64,000 bases of DNA from Streptomyces sp. H27-H1 (GTDB lineage: Bacteria; Actinomycetota; Actinomycetes; Streptomycetales; Streptomycetaceae), in the NCBI RefSeq assembly GCF_026627445.1, contig NZ_JAPNLJ010000012.1, positions 91,654-155,653 of the forward strand, given 5' to 3'. Position 1 is the stretch's first letter. Each line of letters begins with the position of its first letter. The notes beneath the pieces were generated by a model. The model was not told the origin of the DNA, did no database searches, and saw only the letters and a program-made list of their open reading frames with translations. Shown here piece after piece: positions 24,677-36,349 of this stretch. The position numbers and the translations under genes were made by a program.

Positions 24677-25102
24677 ATGCGAATCGGCGAACTGGCCGGG
24701 CGGGCGGGCACCAGCACCCGGACGCTCAGGTACTACGAGTCGCGGGGGCTGCTGCCCGCCCGGCGCGACGGCAACGGCTACCGCACCTACGACGAGGAAG
24801 ACCTGCGGCTGCTCCGCCAGATCCGCACGCTCCAGGACTTCGGCTTCGACCTGGAGGAGACCCGCCCGTTCCTGGAATGCCTGCGCGCCGGGCACCCGTC
24901 GGGCGACTCCTGTCCGGCATCACTGGCCGTCTACCGGCGCAAGCTCGCCGAACTCGACGGCCTGATCGGGCGGCTCGGCGGCGTACGCGACCAGGTCGCG
25001 CGACAGCTGGCCGAAGCCGAAGCCGAGGCCGAAGCAGGTACGGGACCCGAAGCCGACGCCGATGCCCAAACGGCACGGCCCAGATGTGAGATGACCGGCT
25101 GA
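24677..25102 (+). CDS. MerR-family transcriptional regulator
   Basis: 141 residues. N-terminal MerR winged helix MRIGELAGRAGTSTRTLRYYESRGLLPARR, dimerisation helix, and an Ala/Glu-rich C-terminal tail. Three Cys (LECLRAG, DSCPAS and near the C-terminus, PRCEM) could sense metal or redox state, but their spacing is not a known sensor motif. Lies 24 bases before a thioredoxin gene, an arrangement seen for redox-linked MerR regulators. No clear ribosome site; probably leaderless. Confidence 0.88.
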   Translation: MRIGELAGRAGTSTRTLRYYESRGLLPARRDGNGYRTYDEEDLRLLRQIRTLQDFGFDLEETRPFLECLRAGHPSGDSCPASLAVYRRKLAELDGLIGRLGGVRDQVARQLAEAEAEAEAGTGPEADADAQTARPRCEMTG

Positions 25103-25126
25103 CCGGCCGGGACGAGAGGGGAAGCA

Positions 25127-25486
25127 ATGATCAAAGCACACGGTGTGGCCGAAGTGAGCGACGCGGACTTCGAGGCGGAGGTGCTCGCCGAGCGGGGCCG
25201 GCCCGTCCTGGTGGAGTTCACCGCCGACTGGTGCGGCCCGTGCCGCCAGCTCGCACCCGTCCTGTCCGCCGTCGCCGCGGAAGAGGCCGGCCGACTCAAG
25301 GTCGTCCAGATCGACGCGGACACCAACCCCGCCACGGTCATCCGCTACGGGGTGCTGTCCATGCCGACCCTGCTCGTCTTCCGCGACGGCGAGCCCGTCC
25401 TGCAGCTGGTCGGGGCCCGCGCCAAGCGGAGGCTCCTCCAGGAGCTGGAAGGGGTTCTGGCGGCTACCGCCGGGGCATCGGCCTGA
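25127..25486 (+). CDS. Thioredoxin
   Basis: 119 residues, a single thioredoxin fold with the active site WCGPC at 35-39 and the cis-Pro segment SMPTLLVF. Reduces protein disulfides in the cytoplasm. Preceded by GAGGGGAAG. Co-transcribed with the MerR gene 24 bases upstream, which suggests expression under redox or toxic stress rather than as the housekeeping thioredoxin. Its last 23 bases overlap the 3' end of the convergent glgB. Confidence 0.94.
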   Translation: MIKAHGVAEVSDADFEAEVLAERGRPVLVEFTADWCGPCRQLAPVLSAVAAEEAGRLKVVQIDADTNPATVIRYGVLSMPTLLVFRDGEPVLQLVGARAKRRLLQELEGVLAATAGASA

Positions 25487-27770
25487 GCCAGACCGTCGCC
25501 AGCGGCGGGAGGGTCATGCGCAGGCTGCCCGCCCGGCCCTGTGCGGGCACCGGCTCGGGCCGCAGCGGCTGGGTGTGGTGGACGCCGCTGCCGCCGTAGC
25601 CCTCCAGATCGGTGTTGAGGACCTCCTGCCACAGCGGGACGTCCTCCGGGACCCCGATCCGGTACCCGTGCCGGACCACCGGCGAGAAGTTCGAGACGCA
25701 CAGCAGCTGCGAGCCGTCCTGCGCGAACCGCAGGAAGGCGAACACGTTGTCCTCCGCCGCGTCCCCCTCCACCCACGCGAACCCCTCGGGGACGGTGTCC
25801 CGCTCCCACAGGGCGGGTGCCGCCCGGTAGGTGCGGTTCAGGTCGCCCACGAGGCTGCGTACGCCCCGGTGGTCACCGGCCGCCGCGTACGAGGAGTCCA
25901 GCAGCCACCAGTCCGGTCCGTACGTCTCGGACCACTCGGATCCCTGCGCGAACTCCTGCCCCATGAAGAGCAGTTGCTTGCCCGGGTGGGCCCACATGAA
26001 GCCCAGGTAGGCCCGGTGCGCGGCCCGCTGCTGCCACCAGTCCCCGGGCATCTTCGACACCAGCGAGCCCTTGCCGTGCACCACCTCGTCGTGCGAGATC
26101 GGCAGTACGTAGTTCTCGCTGAACGCGTAGACCATCCCGAAGGTCATGTCGTGGTGGTGGTACTTGCGGTGCACCGACTCCTTGGACGCGTAGCGCAGGG
26201 TGTCGTGCATCCAGCCCATGTTCCACTTCAGGCCGAAGCCGAGCCCGCCCCCGTCCGTGGGGCGGGTGACGCCCGGCCACGCCGTGGACTCCTCGGCGAT
26301 CGTCATCACGCCGGGGCAGCGCCGGTAGACGGTCGCGTTCATCTCCTGGAGCATCGCCACCGCGTCCAGGTTCTCCCGGCCGCCGTGCTCGTTCGGCGTC
26401 CACTCGCCCTCCTCGCGCGAGTAGTCGAGGTAGAGCATCGAGGCCACCGCGTCCACGCGCAGCCCGTCGACGTGGAACTCCTGGCACCAGTACACGGCGT
26501 TGGCGACGAGGAAGTTGCGCACCTCGCGGCGCCCGTAGTCGAACTCCAGCGTCCCCCAGTCCGGGTGCGCGGCCCGCTGCGGGTCGTGGTGCTCGTACAG
26601 CGGCCGTCCGTCGAACTCGGCGAGCGCCCACTCGTCGCGCGGGAAGTGCGCCGGCACCCAGTCGAGGATCACCCCGATCCCCGCCCGGTGCAGCGAGTCC
26701 ACCAGGAACCGGAAGTCGTCCGGGGTGCCCATCCGGGAGGTCGGCGCGTAGAGGCCGGTGACCTGGTAGCCCCAGGAGCCGCCGAAGGGGTGCTCGGCGA
26801 CCGGCATCAGCTCCACGTGCGTGAAGCCGAGCTCCGTCACGTACGCGGGCAGCTGCTCGGCCAGCTGCCGGTACGAGAGCCCGGGGCGCCAGGACGCCAG
26901 GTGCAGCTCGTACACCGAGAGGGGGGCCTGGTGGGGCGGGCGCTCACCGCGCGTCGCCATCCACTCGGCGTCCTGCCAGACGTACGAGGAGGCCGTCACC
27001 ACCGAGGCGTTGGCCGGCGGGACCTCGGCGTACTTGGCCATCGGGTCGGCGCGCAGGGTGTGCGAGCCGTCCGGGCGGGTGATGTCGTACTTGTACAGGG
27101 CGCCCTCGCCGACCCCGGGCAGGAACAGCTCCCACACGCCCGTCGCCCCGAGCGAGCGCATCGGGTACGCGACGGAGTCCCAGTACGAGAAGTCCCCGCT
27201 GACCCGCACCCCCTGCGCGTTCGGCGCCCACACCGTGAACCTGGTGCCCGCCACGCCCTGGTGCTCCATCGGCTCCGCGCCGAGCGCCGTCCACAGCTCC
27301 TCGTGCCGGCCCTCGCCGATCAGGTGCAGGTCGAGCTCGCCGAGCGCGGGCAGGAACCGGTAGGGGTCGTGGACCTCCACCTCGTCGCTGTCGTACGTCA
27401 CCAGCAGCCGGTAGTCCGGCACCCCGGTCAGCGGCAGCAGCCCCGAGAACAGCCCGTCGCCGTCGTCGAAGAGCTCCGCCCGCAGCCCCTTGGCGAGGAT
27501 GGTGACCGCCTTCGCGTACGGGCGCAGCACCCGGAAGGACACCCCGCCCCGCTGGGTGCGGGCCCCGAGCACCCCGTGCGGATCGTGGTGGCGGCCCTCC
27601 AGCAGCCGGGCCCGTTCCTGCGCGGCGAGCCCGGGCGCCTGGCGGACCCCGTGCGGCGGGGCGGCCCGGCGGGCCCGTGGGGGCCGGGCCTTCTTCGCCG
27701 GCTCGGGGCCGGTGACGGTGGCCTGTGCTTCGTCGCGGACGGTCGGTGTCGGCTGTCGTGCGGCGCTCAC
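25464..27770 (-). CDS. glgB: 1,4-alpha-glucan branching enzyme
   Basis: 768 residues from the GTG at 27770, whose codon overlaps the mak stop (GTGA) and has GAGGAGG upstream. Layout: Pro/Ala-rich N-tail (about 1-45), N-terminal beta domain, CBM48 (GTRFTVWAPNAQGVRVSGDFSYWD), GH13_9 catalytic barrel with GLRVDAVASMLY (nucleophile Asp), IAEEST (acid Glu) and ISHDEV, then a C-terminal beta domain. Adds alpha-1,6 branches to linear alpha-1,4-glucan. Last gene of the glgE-treS-mak-glgB cluster. Confidence 0.96.
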   Translation of the reverse strand: MSAARQPTPTVRDEAQATVTGPEPAKKARPPRARRAAPPHGVRQAPGLAAQERARLLEGRHHDPHGVLGARTQRGGVSFRVLRPYAKAVTILAKGLRAELFDDGDGLFSGLLPLTGVPDYRLLVTYDSDEVEVHDPYRFLPALGELDLHLIGEGRHEELWTALGAEPMEHQGVAGTRFTVWAPNAQGVRVSGDFSYWDSVAYPMRSLGATGVWELFLPGVGEGALYKYDITRPDGSHTLRADPMAKYAEVPPANASVVTASSYVWQDAEWMATRGERPPHQAPLSVYELHLASWRPGLSYRQLAEQLPAYVTELGFTHVELMPVAEHPFGGSWGYQVTGLYAPTSRMGTPDDFRFLVDSLHRAGIGVILDWVPAHFPRDEWALAEFDGRPLYEHHDPQRAAHPDWGTLEFDYGRREVRNFLVANAVYWCQEFHVDGLRVDAVASMLYLDYSREEGEWTPNEHGGRENLDAVAMLQEMNATVYRRCPGVMTIAEESTAWPGVTRPTDGGGLGFGLKWNMGWMHDTLRYASKESVHRKYHHHDMTFGMVYAFSENYVLPISHDEVVHGKGSLVSKMPGDWWQQRAAHRAYLGFMWAHPGKQLLFMGQEFAQGSEWSETYGPDWWLLDSSYAAAGDHRGVRSLVGDLNRTYRAAPALWERDTVPEGFAWVEGDAAEDNVFAFLRFAQDGSQLLCVSNFSPVVRHGYRIGVPEDVPLWQEVLNTDLEGYGGSGVHHTQPLRPEPVPAQGRAGSLRMTLPPLATVWLRPMPRR

Positions 27771-29206
27771 GCGAGCGGCCTCCTCGGGGGCTTCGGGTGG
27801 GGTGTGGTGGAGCGGGGGGCCGGGGGATCCTTGAGGTGGGCGGGGGGACCCTGGGGCTCGGAGAGCCGCCGGATCGCCGCCATCGGCACGTGCAGCCAGT
27901 CGGGGCGGTGCCGGGACTCGTAGCGGGCCTCGTACACCGCCTTGTCGGTCTCGTAGGCGCGCAGGAGCACGGGGTCCTCGCGCGGGTCCCGGCCGGTGGT
28001 GCGGGCGTAGCCCTCGCAGAAGGCGGCCCGGCAGGCGTCCGCCCAGGCGGGGGCGAACGGCCGGTGCGAGCGGGCCGCGTAGTCGAAGGAGCGCAGTATC
28101 CCGGCGATGTCCCGGACCGCCGGCTCCGGGCGGCGCCGGTCGGCCAGCGGCCGGGCCGGCTCGCCCTCGAAGTCGATCAGCGCCCAACTGCCGTCCGCGG
28201 TGCGCAGGGTCTGGCCCAGGTGCAGGTCGCCGTGGATCCGCTGGGCGGCCACCCCGGCCCCCCGTGAGGCGGCCAGTGCGTCGAAGGCGCCGCGCAGCCC
28301 GGCTTCGTAGGGGCGCAGCGCCGGTACCTCGCGGGCGGTGGCGGCGAGCCTGGCCGTCATCCCGGCGGCCAGCCGGGCCGTCTGCTCCGGGCCGAGGGCG
28401 ACGGTGGGCAGGGCCCCGGCCAGCGCGCTGTGCACCTCGGCGGTGGCCCGGCCCAGGGCGTGCGCCTCGGCGGTGAAGTCGGCGCCGGTGCGCAGCCGGT
28501 GCAGGGCGAGCTGCCAGCCGTCGTCGGAGCCGCGCAGGTAGGGCTGGAGCACGCCCAGGGTCAGGGGTTCGGAGCCGGGCAGCTCGGCCTCGTACCAGGC
28601 GACCGGCGCGGGGACCCGGGCGCAGCCCGCGGCGGCCAGGGCGCGGGGCAGCTCCAGGTCGGGGTTGACCCCGGGGCCGACTCGTCTGAAGATCTTCAGG
28701 ATGTACGAATCCCCGTAGATCAGCGAGGAGTTGGTCTGCTCCCCGGCGAGCGGCCGGGGGGTGGGTGCCTCGGGGATCACGGCGGCCGGATCCCGGTCGA
28801 AGCGGAGCGGGCCCAGGGTGCCGGGGGAGCGCAGCCGCTCCAGCAGCAGCGAGGCGAGCCGTGGATCGCCCAGGCCCTCGTAGACCGACTGGCCTGCGTA
28901 CGGGCCCTGCTCGGCGTGGCCGATCAGCGCGGGCGCGAGGGCCGGCGGCAGCGGGCTCGGGCGGGTGCCGAGCAGCAGCTGGTAGCAGTCACCGTCCACG
29001 TCCAGCAGCAGGTGCAGCAGTCCGGGAGCGGATCCGGGCGGCAGCAGTTCGGCCGCCGAGATCGCTCTGAGCCGTCCGATGGCGCGGCCCTTGCCCGCGA
29101 ACCAGCGCTGTGCGGGCAGCCAGGCCCGCAGCATCGGCTCCAGTGGACCGAGCCCGGCGGTTCGGTCGGCGGTGAGCCGATTCCGGGCGGATGCAGCCTC
29201 CGACAT
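27767..29206 (-). CDS. mak: Maltokinase
   Basis: 479 residues from the ATG at 29206 (MSEAASARNRLTADRTAG), with AAGGAC upstream. Aminoglycoside-phosphotransferase-like kinase: catalytic loop IHGDLHLGQTLR and metal site ALIDFEGEP. Phosphorylates maltose with ATP to maltose 1-phosphate, the donor for GlgE. In many bacteria it is fused to TreS; here it is separate, 163 bases after treS with a hairpin between. Also called Pep2. Confidence 0.94.
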   Translation of the reverse strand: MSEAASARNRLTADRTAGLGPLEPMLRAWLPAQRWFAGKGRAIGRLRAISAAELLPPGSAPGLLHLLLDVDGDCYQLLLGTRPSPLPPALAPALIGHAEQGPYAGQSVYEGLGDPRLASLLLERLRSPGTLGPLRFDRDPAAVIPEAPTPRPLAGEQTNSSLIYGDSYILKIFRRVGPGVNPDLELPRALAAAGCARVPAPVAWYEAELPGSEPLTLGVLQPYLRGSDDGWQLALHRLRTGADFTAEAHALGRATAEVHSALAGALPTVALGPEQTARLAAGMTARLAATAREVPALRPYEAGLRGAFDALAASRGAGVAAQRIHGDLHLGQTLRTADGSWALIDFEGEPARPLADRRRPEPAVRDIAGILRSFDYAARSHRPFAPAWADACRAAFCEGYARTTGRDPREDPVLLRAYETDKAVYEARYESRHRPDWLHVPMAAIRRLSEPQGPPAHLKDPPAPRSTTPHPKPPRRPLA

Positions 29207-29313
29207 GGCGTCGCGTCCTTTCCCCGGGCCGTCAAAGAATGCGCAGAGTGTCCCGGATCGCGATGATTGCTGCTCGGGCATGAGTGAGTGTCGGGTCAGG
29301 ATGATCCGTACAG

Positions 29314-29342
29314 GGGCGGGCGATTGACCCATTCGCCCGCCC
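29314..29342 (-). terminator. Hairpin between treS and mak
   Basis: Perfect 10-bp stem GGGCGGGCGA with complement and 9-base loop in the 163-base gap. May reduce read-through so that mak-glgB are expressed less than glgE-treS, or imply a separate mak promoter. Confidence 0.65.
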
Positions 29343-29350
29343 TCGTGCGT

Positions 29351-29369
29351 CTTCACTCCGAGCGGGACT

Positions 29370-29381
<12 letters not shown>
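29351..29381 (-). repeat. 14-bp duplication of the treS stop region
   Basis: CTTCACTCCGAGCG occurs twice (29351-29364 and 29368-29381), 17 bases apart. On the minus strand each copy reads CGC TCG GAG TGA, so the last codons and stop of treS are repeated just after the real stop. It looks like a slippage duplication. Confidence 0.85.
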
Positions 29382-31078
<1,697 letters not shown>

Positions 31079-31082
<4 letters not shown>

Positions 31083-33073
31083 GAGATGGGTGACCCTCCG
31101 GTGGGCGGGGACGGTCGCAGAGCCGCCAGTACGTGCGCGGGCGTGCGGCCCGGTTCCAGGCGCACGTAGTTGGCCCTGCCCCAGTGATAGGTCTCGCCGG
31201 TGAGCTCGTCGCGCACCGCGAGGGACCCGTGCCAGTCGAGGCCGAGTACCGGCATGTCCAACGAGACCGTCGCCTCCTGGGTGTGGTGCGGATCGAGGTT
31301 GACGACCACCAGTACGGAATTTCCGCCCGAGTGCTTCGAGTAGGCGATCACCTGTTCGTTGTCGGTCGGGTGGAAATGGATGTCGCGCAGCTGCTGGAGT
31401 GCGGGGTTGCGCCGGCGCAGCCGGTTCAGTGCGGTGATCAGCGGGGCGATGGTGCGGCCCTCGCGTTCGGCGCCGGCCCAGTCGCGCGGCCGCAGCTCGT
31501 ACTTCTCGGAGTTCAGGTACTCCTCGCTGCCCTCCTTGGCCGGGGTGTTCTCGCAGAGCTCGTAGCCGGCGTAGACCCCCCAGGTGGGGGACAGGGTGGC
31601 GGCGAGGACCGCGCGGACCTCGAAGGCGGGGCGGCCGCCGTGCTGAAGGTACGCGTGCAGGATGTCGGGCGTGTTGACGAAGAAGTTCGGGCGCATGACG
31701 GAGGCGGAGCGGGTGTCCGCCAGCTCGGTCAGGTACTCCGTCAGCTCGGCCTTGGTGTTGCGCCAGGTGAAGTACGTGTAGGACTGCTGGAAGCCGGTGG
31801 CGGCGAGGGCCCGCATCATCGCGGGGCGGGTGAAGGCCTCGGCGAGGAAGATCACGTCGGGGTCCGACTTGTTGATGTCCGCGATCACCTTCTGCCAGAA
31901 CATCACCGGCTTGGTGTGCGGATTGTCGACCCGGAAGATGCGGACCCCGTGCTCCATCCAGTGCCGCAGGATCCGTACCGTCTCCGCGACGATGCCGGCC
32001 ATGTCGGCGTCGAAGTGGATCGGGACGATGTCCTGGTACTTCTTCGGCGGGTTCTCCGCGTACGCGATCGTCCCGTCGGCGCGGTGGCGGAACCACTCCG
32101 GGTGCTTCTCCACCCACGGGTGGTCCGGGGAGCACTGCAGGGCGAAGTCGAGCGCCACCTCGATGCGCAGCTCGCGGGCCTTGGCGACGAAGGCGTCGAA
32201 GTCCTCCAGCGTGCCGAGCTCGGGGTGGACGGCGTCGTGGCCGCCCTCGGTGGAGCCGATGGCCCAGGGCACACCCGGATCCCAACTCCCCGCGGACAGG
32301 GTGTTGTTCGGGCCCTTGCGGTAGGTGCTCCCGATCGGGTGGATCGGCGGCAGGTAGACGACGTCGAAGCCCATCGCGGCGATGGCCGGCAGACGCTCGG
32401 CGGCGGTTTCGAAGGTCCCGCTGACGGGAGCCGCGCCGGGCTCCAGCACCGCCCCCTCCGACCGGGGGAACATCTCGTACCAGGAACCGAAGAGGGCCCG
32501 CTTGCGCTCGATCAGCAGCGGCAGCCGTTTGGAGGCGGTCACCAGCTCCCGGAGCGGGCGCTTGGCGAGCAGCGCGTCGATGCGGGGGCCCAGGGCGGCC
32601 GCGTACCGCTCGGCGGTGGGCCGGTCCTCGTCCCGCATCACGTCGGCGGCGGCGAGCACGTGCTCGCGGCCGTCCCGCTTGGGGATCCTCGCGGCTGCCC
32701 GCTCGTAGAGCTCCGCGCCTTCCAGGAGGGTGAGCGCCGTATCGATCCCGGCCGGGATCTTCACCGCCGCGTGGGCCCGCCAGGTGCCCACCGGGTCGCT
32801 CCACGCCTCGACGGTGTAGGTCCACCTCCCCTCGACGTCGGTGGACACCCGCGCCCCCCACCGGTCGGTCCCGGGAGCGAGTTCGGACAGGGGCACGGGT
32901 GGTCGTAGCCGCCCGCTCGGATCACGGAGCACGACATGGGCCGCCACGGCGTCGTGTCCCTCGCGGAACACGGTGGCGGAAATCTCGAAGGTCTCGTCCA
33001 CGACCGCCTTGGCGGGTCTGACGCCGCAGTCGACGGCGGGGCGGACGTCCAGCACGGGAATGCGACCGATCAT
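31079..33073 (-). CDS. glgE: Maltosyltransferase GlgE (maltose-1-phosphate dependent)
   Basis: 664 residues from the ATG at 33073 ([17 protein letters not shown]) with AGGTGAT upstream. GH13_3 enzyme that extends alpha-1,4-glucan using maltose 1-phosphate. N-terminal beta domains (about 1-110), helical insert, then barrel: VDNPHTKP with nucleophile Asp at 383 and FLAEAFTRP with acid Glu at 412, each 11 below the recalled S. coelicolor GlgE1 numbering (394, 423). First gene of the cluster. In streptomycetes this pathway makes developmental glycogen. Confidence 0.96.
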
Positions 33074-33684
33074 GATGGGATCACCTGGGGGCAGTTCGCA
33101 GGGCTCGGTGACAACAGGCCAGCCGGCATGGCGGCTGGTAGTGCACGCTCTGTTCGCTCTGTTTCTAGCTGCTCGGAAGACGGCTGGGCTGCGGGCATGG
33201 CCGCTCCTGTCCGCGTTCACTCGGGTGGCGGGAGAGGTTCGGGGGAGGCTGCGCAGTGCGCGTACCCGGGAGCCCTTCCCACTCCAGCCCGGACCAATCC
33301 GCGTGCTCGGTCAACTACTGGTACGTAGTGGCCGGCCCGCGTGCGAGCCCCGGCCCGACATCCGCCGATGCTCCGTCAACTCGGAAAGGACTACCGGAGG
33401 TCCACCGCTGATGCCGATCGGGTACGCGGACCCCCGGAACGCAACGTCTCCTCCACGCTCCTGCCCCCTCGGGCCCGGCACACGCACGGACACCGCGAAA
33501 CGGGGCGGTGCGGTGGGGCGGAACCGGGCCGCACCGGGCCGCTGCGCGAGGGCGGCGGCGGCCCGTCCGCCGGAGGCACCATGGCCGGACGGGACCGGCG
33601 GCGCTAGCCTTCCGGGGGTGACGCTCGCGGTGCACAGCGTGGTGCGGCCGCTTCAATCCGTAATCCCCTGCGAAGGTGGAACGC
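33074..33684. promoter_or_regulatory. Divergent glgE/glgP control region
   Basis: 611 bases; open frames here have no recognisable protein character. It has a hairpin CCAGCCG-(6)-CGGCTGG (33119-33138), 46 bases before the glgE ATG and so within its leader, and an inverted repeat ACTAC-TGGTAC-GTAGT (33314-33329). No clear -35/-10 pair identified for either gene. The length suggests complex regulation. Confidence 0.4.
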
Positions 33685-36321
33685 GTGAAGGCTATCCGTC
33701 GATTCACCGTGCGCCCCGTCCTCCCCGAGACCCTCTCGCCGCTAGCCGACCTCGCGCGCAACCTGCGCTGGTCCTGGCACGGCGAGACACGTGAGCTGTT
33801 CCAATCCGTCGATCCCGAGGGCTGGCAAGCCGCCGGCGGGGATCCCGTCCGGCTGCTCGGTGCCGTGTCCGCCGCGCGGATCACCGAGCTCGCCGGGGAC
33901 CGGCGGTTCCTGCGACGGCTCGCCGTCGCCGCCGCCGACCTCGACGACTACATCCACGGCGGGAGGTGGTACCAGAGCCACGAGGCCGCCGCCGAGCTGC
34001 CCGCCGGCATCGCCTACTTCTCGCCCGAGTTCGGGATCACCGCCGCCCTGCCCCAGTACTCCGGCGGGCTCGGGATCCTCGCCGGCGACCACCTCAAAGC
34101 CGCCAGCGACCTCGGCGTCCCCCTCATCGGGGTCGGGCTGCTGTACCGGCACGGGTACTTCCGCCAGTCCCTCTCCCGGGACGGCTGGCAGCAGGAGCAC
34201 TATCCGGTGCTCGACCCCAACGAACTTCCCGTCGCACTGGTCCGGGAAGAGGACGGGACCCCGGCCCGGGTCTCCCTGAGCCTGCCCGGCGGCCGGGCCC
34301 TGCACGCGCACGTCTGGCAGGCCCGCGTCGGCCGGGTGCCGCTGCTGCTCCTCGACTCCGACGTCGAGGACAACGACGCCGTCGCCCGCGAGGTGACCGA
34401 CCGGCTGTACGGAGGGGGCAGCGAGCACCGGCTGCTGCAGGAGATGCTGCTGGGGATCGGCGGGGTGCGGGCCGTACGGGCCTACTGCCGGATCACCGGC
34501 CATCCCGACCCCGAGGTCTTCCACACCAACGAGGGCCACGCCGGGTTCCTGGGACTCGAGCGCATAAGGGAACTGGAGGGGCAGCAGGGACTCGGCTTCG
34601 ACGCCGCCGTCGAAGCAGTCCGGGCGGGCACCGTGTTCACCACGCACACGCCCGTCCCCGCCGGCATCGACCGCTTCGACCGGGCCCTGGTCGCCCGCCA
34701 CTTCGGCGAAGGCGGCGAACTGGAGGGCGTACCCGTCGACCGGATCCTGGCCCTCGGCGCCGAGACGTACCCCGGCGGCGACCCCGGGGTGTTCAACATG
34801 GCGGTGATGGGGCTGCGCCTCGCCCAGCGGGCCAACGGCGTCTCCACCCTGCACGGCGCCGTCAGCCGCGAGATGTTCGCCGGGCTGTGGCCGGGCTTCG
34901 ACCCCGCCGACGTGCCCATCACCTCGGTGACCAACGGCGTGCACGCCCCGACCTGGGTGGCGCCCGAGGTCGTCAAGCTCGGCGTGCGCCAGATCGGCGC
35001 CGGCCGCACCGAGGACGCGCTGTCGGTCGGCGGCTCGCAGCGCTGGGACGCCGTCGCCGACATCCCCGACCAGGACGTCTGGGACCTGCGCCGGGTGCTC
35101 AGGGAGCAGCTGGTGCAAGAGGTACGGGATCGCCTGCGCGCCTCCTGGCGCCAGCGCGGGGCCGCCGACGCCGAACTGGGCTGGGTGGACTCCGTCCTCG
35201 ACCCGGACGTGCTGACCATCGGGTTCGCCCGCCGGGTGCCGTCCTACAAGCGGCTCACGCTGATGCTGCGCGACCCCGACCGGCTGCGCCGCCTGCTGCT
35301 GGACCCGGACCGGCCCGTGCAGATCGTGGTCGCGGGCAAGGCGCATCCGGCCGACGACGGCGGGAAGCGGCTCGTCCAGGAGCTGGTGAGGTTCGCGGAC
35401 GACCCCCGCGTGCGCCACCGGATCGTGTTCCTGCCCGACTACGGCATGGCCATGGCCCAGAAGCTCTACCCGGGCTGCGACGTCTGGCTGAACAACCCGC
35501 TGCGCCCGCTGGAGGCCTGCGGTACCAGCGGGATGAAGGCCGCGCTCAACGGCTGCCTCAACCTGTCCGTCCTGGACGGCTGGTGGGACGAATGGTTCGA
35601 GCCGGACTTCGGCTGGGCCATCCCGACCGCCGACGGCCTCGGCGCGGACGAGGACCGCCGCGACGACCTGGAGGCCAATGCCCTCTACGACCTGATCGAG
35701 GGCCGGGTCGCCCCCCGGTTCTACGACCGGGCCGGACACGGCGGTCTCCCGGTGCGGTGGATCGAGATGGTCCGGCGCACCCTCGTCTCGCTGGGGCCCA
35801 AGGTGCTCGCGGGGCGCATGGTGCGCGAGTACGTGGAGCGGCTCTACGCGCCGGCCGCGCTCTCCCACCGCGCCCTGGACCCGGACGCGGCGCGGGACCT
35901 CGCCTGGTGGAAGGGCCGGGTCCGCGCGGCCTGGCCGCAGCTCACCGTCGAGCACGTGGAGGCCCTGACCGCGGGCCCGGTCGGCGGCACCGCCGAACTC
36001 GGGGCGACCCTCACCCTGCGCGTGCAGGTCTCCCTGGACGCCCTGGCCCCCGAGGACGTGGAGGTACAGGCCGTCGCGGGCCGGGTCGACGCCCAGGACG
36101 TGATCCGGGACGGGCGGGCCTTCCCGCTCAAGCCCGCCGGCGGACCCGACCTGGAGGGCCGCTGGCTGTACGAGGGCCCGCTCGCCCTCGACCGTACGGG
36201 CCCCTTCGGCTACACCGTGCGGATCATGCCGGCGCACCCGCTGCTGGCGACCCCGGCCGAACTGGGTCTGGTCGCCGGGCCGGTGGACACGGACACGGGC
36301 GGCGGCGTAGTGCTGCGGTAG
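33685..36321 (+). CDS. glgP: Alpha-glucan (glycogen) phosphorylase
   Basis: 878 residues from the GTG at 33685 (KAIRRFTVRPVLPE), with GAAGGTGG upstream; another GTG at 33676 is in frame but overlaps that site. GT35 family, actinobacterial type with an N-terminal DUF3417 domain (about 10-120). Pyridoxal-phosphate site EACGTSGMKAALNGCLN; also NEGHAGF and TVFTTHTPV. Removes glucose 1-phosphate from non-reducing ends of alpha-glucan. Divergent from the GlgE operon, giving synthesis and breakdown genes a shared control region. Confidence 0.95.
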   Translation: MKAIRRFTVRPVLPETLSPLADLARNLRWSWHGETRELFQSVDPEGWQAAGGDPVRLLGAVSAARITELAGDRRFLRRLAVAAADLDDYIHGGRWYQSHEAAAELPAGIAYFSPEFGITAALPQYSGGLGILAGDHLKAASDLGVPLIGVGLLYRHGYFRQSLSRDGWQQEHYPVLDPNELPVALVREEDGTPARVSLSLPGGRALHAHVWQARVGRVPLLLLDSDVEDNDAVAREVTDRLYGGGSEHRLLQEMLLGIGGVRAVRAYCRITGHPDPEVFHTNEGHAGFLGLERIRELEGQQGLGFDAAVEAVRAGTVFTTHTPVPAGIDRFDRALVARHFGEGGELEGVPVDRILALGAETYPGGDPGVFNMAVMGLRLAQRANGVSTLHGAVSREMFAGLWPGFDPADVPITSVTNGVHAPTWVAPEVVKLGVRQIGAGRTEDALSVGGSQRWDAVADIPDQDVWDLRRVLREQLVQEVRDRLRASWRQRGAADAELGWVDSVLDPDVLTIGFARRVPSYKRLTLMLRDPDRLRRLLLDPDRPVQIVVAGKAHPADDGGKRLVQELVRFADDPRVRHRIVFLPDYGMAMAQKLYPGCDVWLNNPLRPLEACGTSGMKAALNGCLNLSVLDGWWDEWFEPDFGWAIPTADGLGADEDRRDDLEANALYDLIEGRVAPRFYDRAGHGGLPVRWIEMVRRTLVSLGPKVLAGRMVREYVERLYAPAALSHRALDPDAARDLAWWKGRVRAAWPQLTVEHVEALTAGPVGGTAELGATLTLRVQVSLDALAPEDVEVQAVAGRVDAQDVIRDGRAFPLKPAGGPDLEGRWLYEGPLALDRTGPFGYTVRIMPAHPLLATPAELGLVAGPVDTDTGGGVVLR

Positions 36322-36349
36322 TGGCCGCGGCCGCTTCGGCGGCGGTGGT

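Noticed and set aside
33315..33884. 189-codon minus-strand frame in the glgE-glgP gap
   Set aside because: Overlaps the glgP start region, Arg/Pro-rich, no start signal or family resemblance.
36322..36349. Terminator between glgP and the Lrp gene
   Set aside because: Only short GC self-complementarity, no convincing stem.
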